64,000 nt of DNA from Paraburkholderia solitsugae (lineage in GTDB: Bacteria > Pseudomonadota > Gammaproteobacteria > Burkholderiales > Burkholderiaceae), in NCBI RefSeq assembly GCF_013177695.1, contig NZ_WOEY01000130.1, positions 107,791 to 171,790 of the forward strand. Reading direction: 5' to 3'. The notes under the pieces were generated by a model. The model saw nothing but the letters and a program-made list of their open reading frames with translations. It did no database searches and was not told where the DNA came from. Shown here piece by piece: positions 61,411 through 64,000 of this stretch. Both the position numbers and the translations under genes were made by a program. Each line of letters opens with the position of its first letter. Positions within the stretch are counted from its first letter, which is position 1.

Positions 61411-62877
61411 TCAGCGATGCGCTGCACGCAGATCGATCTCGTGAATGACCGTGCGATACTCGACGAAGTCGTCGATTGCGGATACGCCGTTCAGCCGGCC
61501 GAGACCGCTCTGCTTGTAGCCGCCTTCTTCCGTCTCGTCGTAGACGACCGCCCAGTTGTTGATCCAGACGGTGCCCGCTTGCAACTGACGGGCGATCCGC
61601 AGCGGACGGTCCACATTCGTAGACCAGATCGACGCAGCGAGCCCGTACTCGGATTCGTTCGCGAGGGCAACCGCCTCGTCTTCGCTGTCGAAGGCCTGCA
61701 TAACCAGGACCGGGCCAAACACCTCCTCCTGCGCGATCGGCATCGAATGATGGTTGATCTCGAGAAGTGTCGGACGGTAGAAGGCGCCCCTCGCGAGCGG
61801 CCCGTTCTTGAACGGACCGCCTCGTACGACGACCGCGGCGCCAGCCGCAATCGCGGCCTCGACCATGCCGTCCACGCGGCGGACATTGGCCATATTGATC
61901 ATCGGCCCCGTGTCGCTAGACGGGTCCGCAGCCGGGCCGGCCTTGACCGCTTCAAGACGCGCGGCGAGACGCTCGCGAACGGTGTCCAGAATGGGGCGGT
62001 GAACGAGAAGCCGGCTGCCAGTCATGCAGAACTGCCCGGCGAACACGGTCAGCGCCTTCTCGATTTTGGACAGTGCGGCGTCGAGGTCGGCGTCGTCGAA
62101 CACAAGCATGGGCGTCTTGCCACCGAGCTCGCCGCCGAAGCGTTTCATGTTCGTCGCGCAGGCTGCCATCATCGCCCGTCCGGTCTTCGAGCTGCCGGTC
62201 AGACTGATGACGGACACATCCGGGGAATCGACCAGCACCCGCGCGCCGGCGCTATGCGTTTCGGTAAAGACATTCACGACGCCCGCAGGGAGGCTCGCGA
62301 CTTCGCTGAAAACCTCGCACATCCGCGTGTTCGTCTGCGCGGTGAAGCCGGGAAGCTTGCCGACGGCGGTGCAGCCCGCGGCAAGCGCCGGCGCCAGCGA
62401 GCGGATGAAGAGCACGACCGGCGAATTCCACGGCGCGATGATGCCGGCAACGCCTGCTGCCTCGCGCAGCGTCGTCGTATAGCGTCCCGGCGCGGTTTCC
62501 ATGGCGCGCCCGTAATCCGCGAGGGCCAAGGCAGCGTAAAACCGCAACTTGGAAGGGACCATCGTGACTTCGAACTCGGCTTCGGCCTTAACCTTTCCGT
62601 TTTCGAGCATCAGTACCTCGACCAGATCGCCGGTCCGAGTCTCGAAGCGGTTTGCCATTTCGTTGAGGGCCTTTGCTCGCAGGCGCCGGTTATCGCGCCA
62701 GCCGGAGTCCTGAAAGGATTTGAGCGCAACGGCGATCGCCCGTGTTGCCATCGTATCGGTCGCTTCGGTATAGGTACCGATCGTCTCACCACTTGCCGGA
62801 TCGACGCTCTCGGCGACCGCCGGGGCATCCGCCCACTCGCCTCCGATCCAATGCCGACCTCGCAACTGAGAAGCCAT
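61411..62877 (-). CDS. aldehyde dehydrogenase family protein
   Basis: A 488-residue NAD(P)-dependent aldehyde dehydrogenase. The oxyanion Asn is in APWNSPV, the cofactor Lys in VGKLPG (Lys kept, although the usual KPSE is changed), the general base in ELGGKTP, and the catalytic Cys in GQFCMTGSR. It oxidises an aldehyde to an acid. I chose the ATG at 62877 because GGGAG precedes it by six bases. It is the first gene of the minus-strand operon and faces the NTF2-like gene across a 210-bp region with palindromes. Confidence 0.92.
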   Translation of the reverse strand: MASQLRGRHWIGGEWADAPAVAESVDPASGETIGTYTEATDTMATRAIAVALKSFQDSGWRDNRRLRAKALNEMANRFETRTGDLVEVLMLENGKVKAEAEFEVTMVPSKLRFYAALALADYGRAMETAPGRYTTTLREAAGVAGIIAPWNSPVVLFIRSLAPALAAGCTAVGKLPGFTAQTNTRMCEVFSEVASLPAGVVNVFTETHSAGARVLVDSPDVSVISLTGSSKTGRAMMAACATNMKRFGGELGGKTPMLVFDDADLDAALSKIEKALTVFAGQFCMTGSRLLVHRPILDTVRERLAARLEAVKAGPAADPSSDTGPMINMANVRRVDGMVEAAIAAGAAVVVRGGPFKNGPLARGAFYRPTLLEINHHSMPIAQEEVFGPVLVMQAFDSEDEAVALANESEYGLAASIWSTNVDRPLRIARQLQAGTVWINNWAVVYDETEEGGYKQSGLGRLNGVSAIDDFVEYRTVIHEIDLRAAHR

Positions 62878-62989
62878 ATCACACTCCCGACCGGTTTCCT
62901 TTCTGGTCCGTAGCAACCACTAAACTTTTCATACACCACATTTTTCTCGATGGTAGACAACCGGACGCCTGACCGTTAACTGACAATCC

Positions 62990-63015
62990 GGAAATCGGAT
63001 TTCCATATATGGAAA
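62990..63015. promoter_or_regulatory. overlapping palindromes in the divergent promoter region
   Basis: GGAAATC-G-GATTTCC (62990-63004) overlaps the perfect 16-bp palindrome TTTCCATATATGGAAA (63000-63015). They lie between the divergent aldehyde dehydrogenase (62877) and NTF2-like (63088) starts. The LysR regulator encoded at 63673 is the obvious candidate to bind here, although LysR sites are often T-N11-A. Confidence 0.6.
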
Positions 63016-63087
63016 GATCGCGCGAGCGGTCGCGTTTGTATGCTTGAGGAGGTGCCTGCGATCCGTTTCCTCTCCGGGAGTTACCCA

Positions 63088-63546
63088 ATGCTCACTCCGA
63101 CCGAAGTGCTGTCCTCGATACTCGAAAAGCCAACCGATATCGACCACGTCCGTTCGCTTGTCACACCCGACGTGACCTATGTTTCGCTCAACTACGACAA
63201 TCCCGACCTGAAGAGAATCATGCCGTGGGCCGGTACGTCTCGCGGTCCCGAGAGCATTGTCAGGACCTTTGTGGATGTCGGCCGATACTGGGAGGTTCAA
63301 TCCTTCGAGCCCGAAGCGCTGTTCGGCTCCGACGAATACGCGGCCATGTTCGGCCGGTTTACGTACAGATCGACGGTCCTGTCCAGGGGCGTGACCACGC
63401 CGTTCGCGGTGTTCGCAAAGGTTGAGCAGGGCCGTTGCACGTACCTACAGTTCATGGAAGACACATTCGCGACGGGCGCGTCGTTCCGAAGCGGAGGAAG
63501 CTGGACGTTTCAAAGCAATCCGAACGGCGAGCGGGTCGTGATCTGA
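63088..63546 (+). CDS. NTF2/SnoaL-like protein
   Basis: A 152-residue protein that fits the NTF2-like cone fold: an N-terminal helix pair (TEVLSSILEKPTDIDHVRSLV), YVSLNYDNPDLKRIMPWAG with the typical pocket strand, RGPESIVRTFVDVGRYW, and a final sheet (GRFTYRSTVLSRGVTTPFAVFAKVEQGRCTYLQF). Members are isomerases, hydrolases or binding proteins for small molecules. I chose the ATG at 63088 because GGGAG lies seven bases upstream; the frame opens earlier at 63040. It is divergent from the aldehyde dehydrogenase operon and probably acts in the same pathway. Confidence 0.8.
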   Translation: MLTPTEVLSSILEKPTDIDHVRSLVTPDVTYVSLNYDNPDLKRIMPWAGTSRGPESIVRTFVDVGRYWEVQSFEPEALFGSDEYAAMFGRFTYRSTVLSRGVTTPFAVFAKVEQGRCTYLQFMEDTFATGASFRSGGSWTFQSNPNGERVVI

Positions 63547-63672
63547 ACGAACCGGTCCACGACATCACCGCTGGCGCCCTGCCGCCTTGCTGCCTGCCCG
63601 TTGCAGCGGTAACCTGAGCAAGGCGTTGCCGCATATCGCCGCGAGGCGACGGTCGAACGGAGCGAAACGGTG

Positions 63673-64000
63673 ATGAAGGACCTGAATTCCCTGCTGATAT
63701 TTGCGAAGGTTGTCGAGGCGAGCAGTTTTTCAGAGGCCGCAAAGCGGCTCAAGATGCCGATTTCCTCGGTGAGCCGCCGTATCGCCGAACTCGAAAATCA
63801 GCTTGACGTCCGCCTGCTCGAGCGATCGACACACCACCTGAGGCTCACGGACTTTGGCGCCGAAGTCTTCGAGCTCGCAAGGCATGCCACGGAGGTCAGC
63901 GAAGCCGTTGACAATGTCATCTCGAACCGCCTCCCGGACGTGTCTGGCACCGTGCGGCTCTGTGCGCCGCCGAGCATCTCCGACTCGCTGATCGTGCCTG
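63673..64000 (+). CDS. LysR-family transcriptional regulator (3' end outside window)
   Basis: The first 109 residues are visible: a LysR winged HTH (LNSLLIFAKVVEASSFSEAAKRLKMPISSVSRRIAELENQLDV, then LLERSTHHLRLTDFG) followed by the linker helix and the start of the effector domain (GTVRLCAPPSISDSLIVP). It is of the group with a short first helix, similar to DhcR/AaeR-type regulators. The ATG at 63673 and the GTG at 63670 are both possible; GGAG at 63659-63662 is better spaced for the GTG. It likely controls the divergent operon on the left. Confidence 0.9.
   Translation, partial: MKDLNSLLIFAKVVEASSFSEAAKRLKMPISSVSRRIAELENQLDVRLLERSTHHLRLTDFGAEVFELARHATEVSEAVDNVISNRLPDVSGTVRLCAPPSISDSLIVP

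Noticed and set aside
61189..62913. 574-codon plus-strand frame antisense to the aldehyde dehydrogenase
   Set aside because: The minus strand holds a complete aldehyde dehydrogenase with all catalytic motifs, so this frame is a shadow.

Overview
The window looks like a chromosomal segment of a Burkholderiales betaproteobacterium, most likely Paraburkholderia or a close relative. This is inferred from high GC content with GC-rich third codon positions, GTG and TTG starts with clear Shine-Dalgarno sites, and family content (WbaP-type initiator, bifunctional ManC, Wzc/BceF-type kinase, a VpsR-like regulator beside a Crp/Fnr regulator). No rRNA, tRNA, CRISPR array, intact IS element or plasmid origin was seen. 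Almost all of 1-53.8 kb is devoted to making, modifying and exporting surface polysaccharide.

Region A (1-16.7 kb) is a first glycan locus: WcaI-like glycosyltransferase (cut by the window edge), WcaF-like acyltransferase, a GMC oxidoreductase, a glycosyltransferase coupled to an O-antigen ligase/polymerase-type membrane protein, an OafA-type acyltransferase, another glycosyltransferase, and a flippase coupled to a glycosyltransferase. It ends with two envelope proteins of unknown role and a fused double alpha/beta hydrolase.

Region B (16.7-53.8 kb) is a second, larger Wzx/Wzy-type locus with its own regulators: a PAP2 phosphatase, a sigma-54 activator with a degenerate receiver, ManC, a Crp/Fnr regulator, two flippases, the WbaP-type initiator, a Wzc-type co-polymerase/kinase, a Wzy-like polymerase, several glycosyltransferases, a galactofuranose pair (glf plus a GT2), two exported clan GH-A glycosidases, and a late module (ATP-grasp ligase, flavin monooxygenase-like protein, polysaccharide deacetylase, glycosyltransferase). 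At 27.7-34.0 kb sits a unit that looks able to build, redox-edit, flip and transfer a polyprenyl-linked sugar. The most striking feature is a repeated 16-bp dyad, TGTGCG-N4-CG(C/A)ACA. Eight exact core copies and three one-mismatch copies lie only in intergenic DNA of region B, mostly 60-160 bp before glycan genes. Its TGTGN-N6-NCACA architecture is that of Crp-family operators, and a Crp/Fnr protein with the matching Arg-Glu recognition pair is encoded in the middle of the cluster.

Region C (53.9-56.9 kb) is less ordered. It holds an acyltransferase whose natural N-terminus is interrupted or starts abnormally, degenerate DNA, and a two-gene unit of unknown function preceded by two canonical LexA (SOS) boxes.

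Region D (56.9-64 kb) is a five-gene operon on the minus strand: aldehyde dehydrogenase, F420-reductase-like dinucleotide oxidoreductase, predicted beta-helix protein, Tat-exported beta-propeller-like protein and Ig-like protein. It is divergent from an NTF2/SnoaL-like protein and a LysR regulator (cut by the window end), with overlapping palindromes in the shared promoter region.
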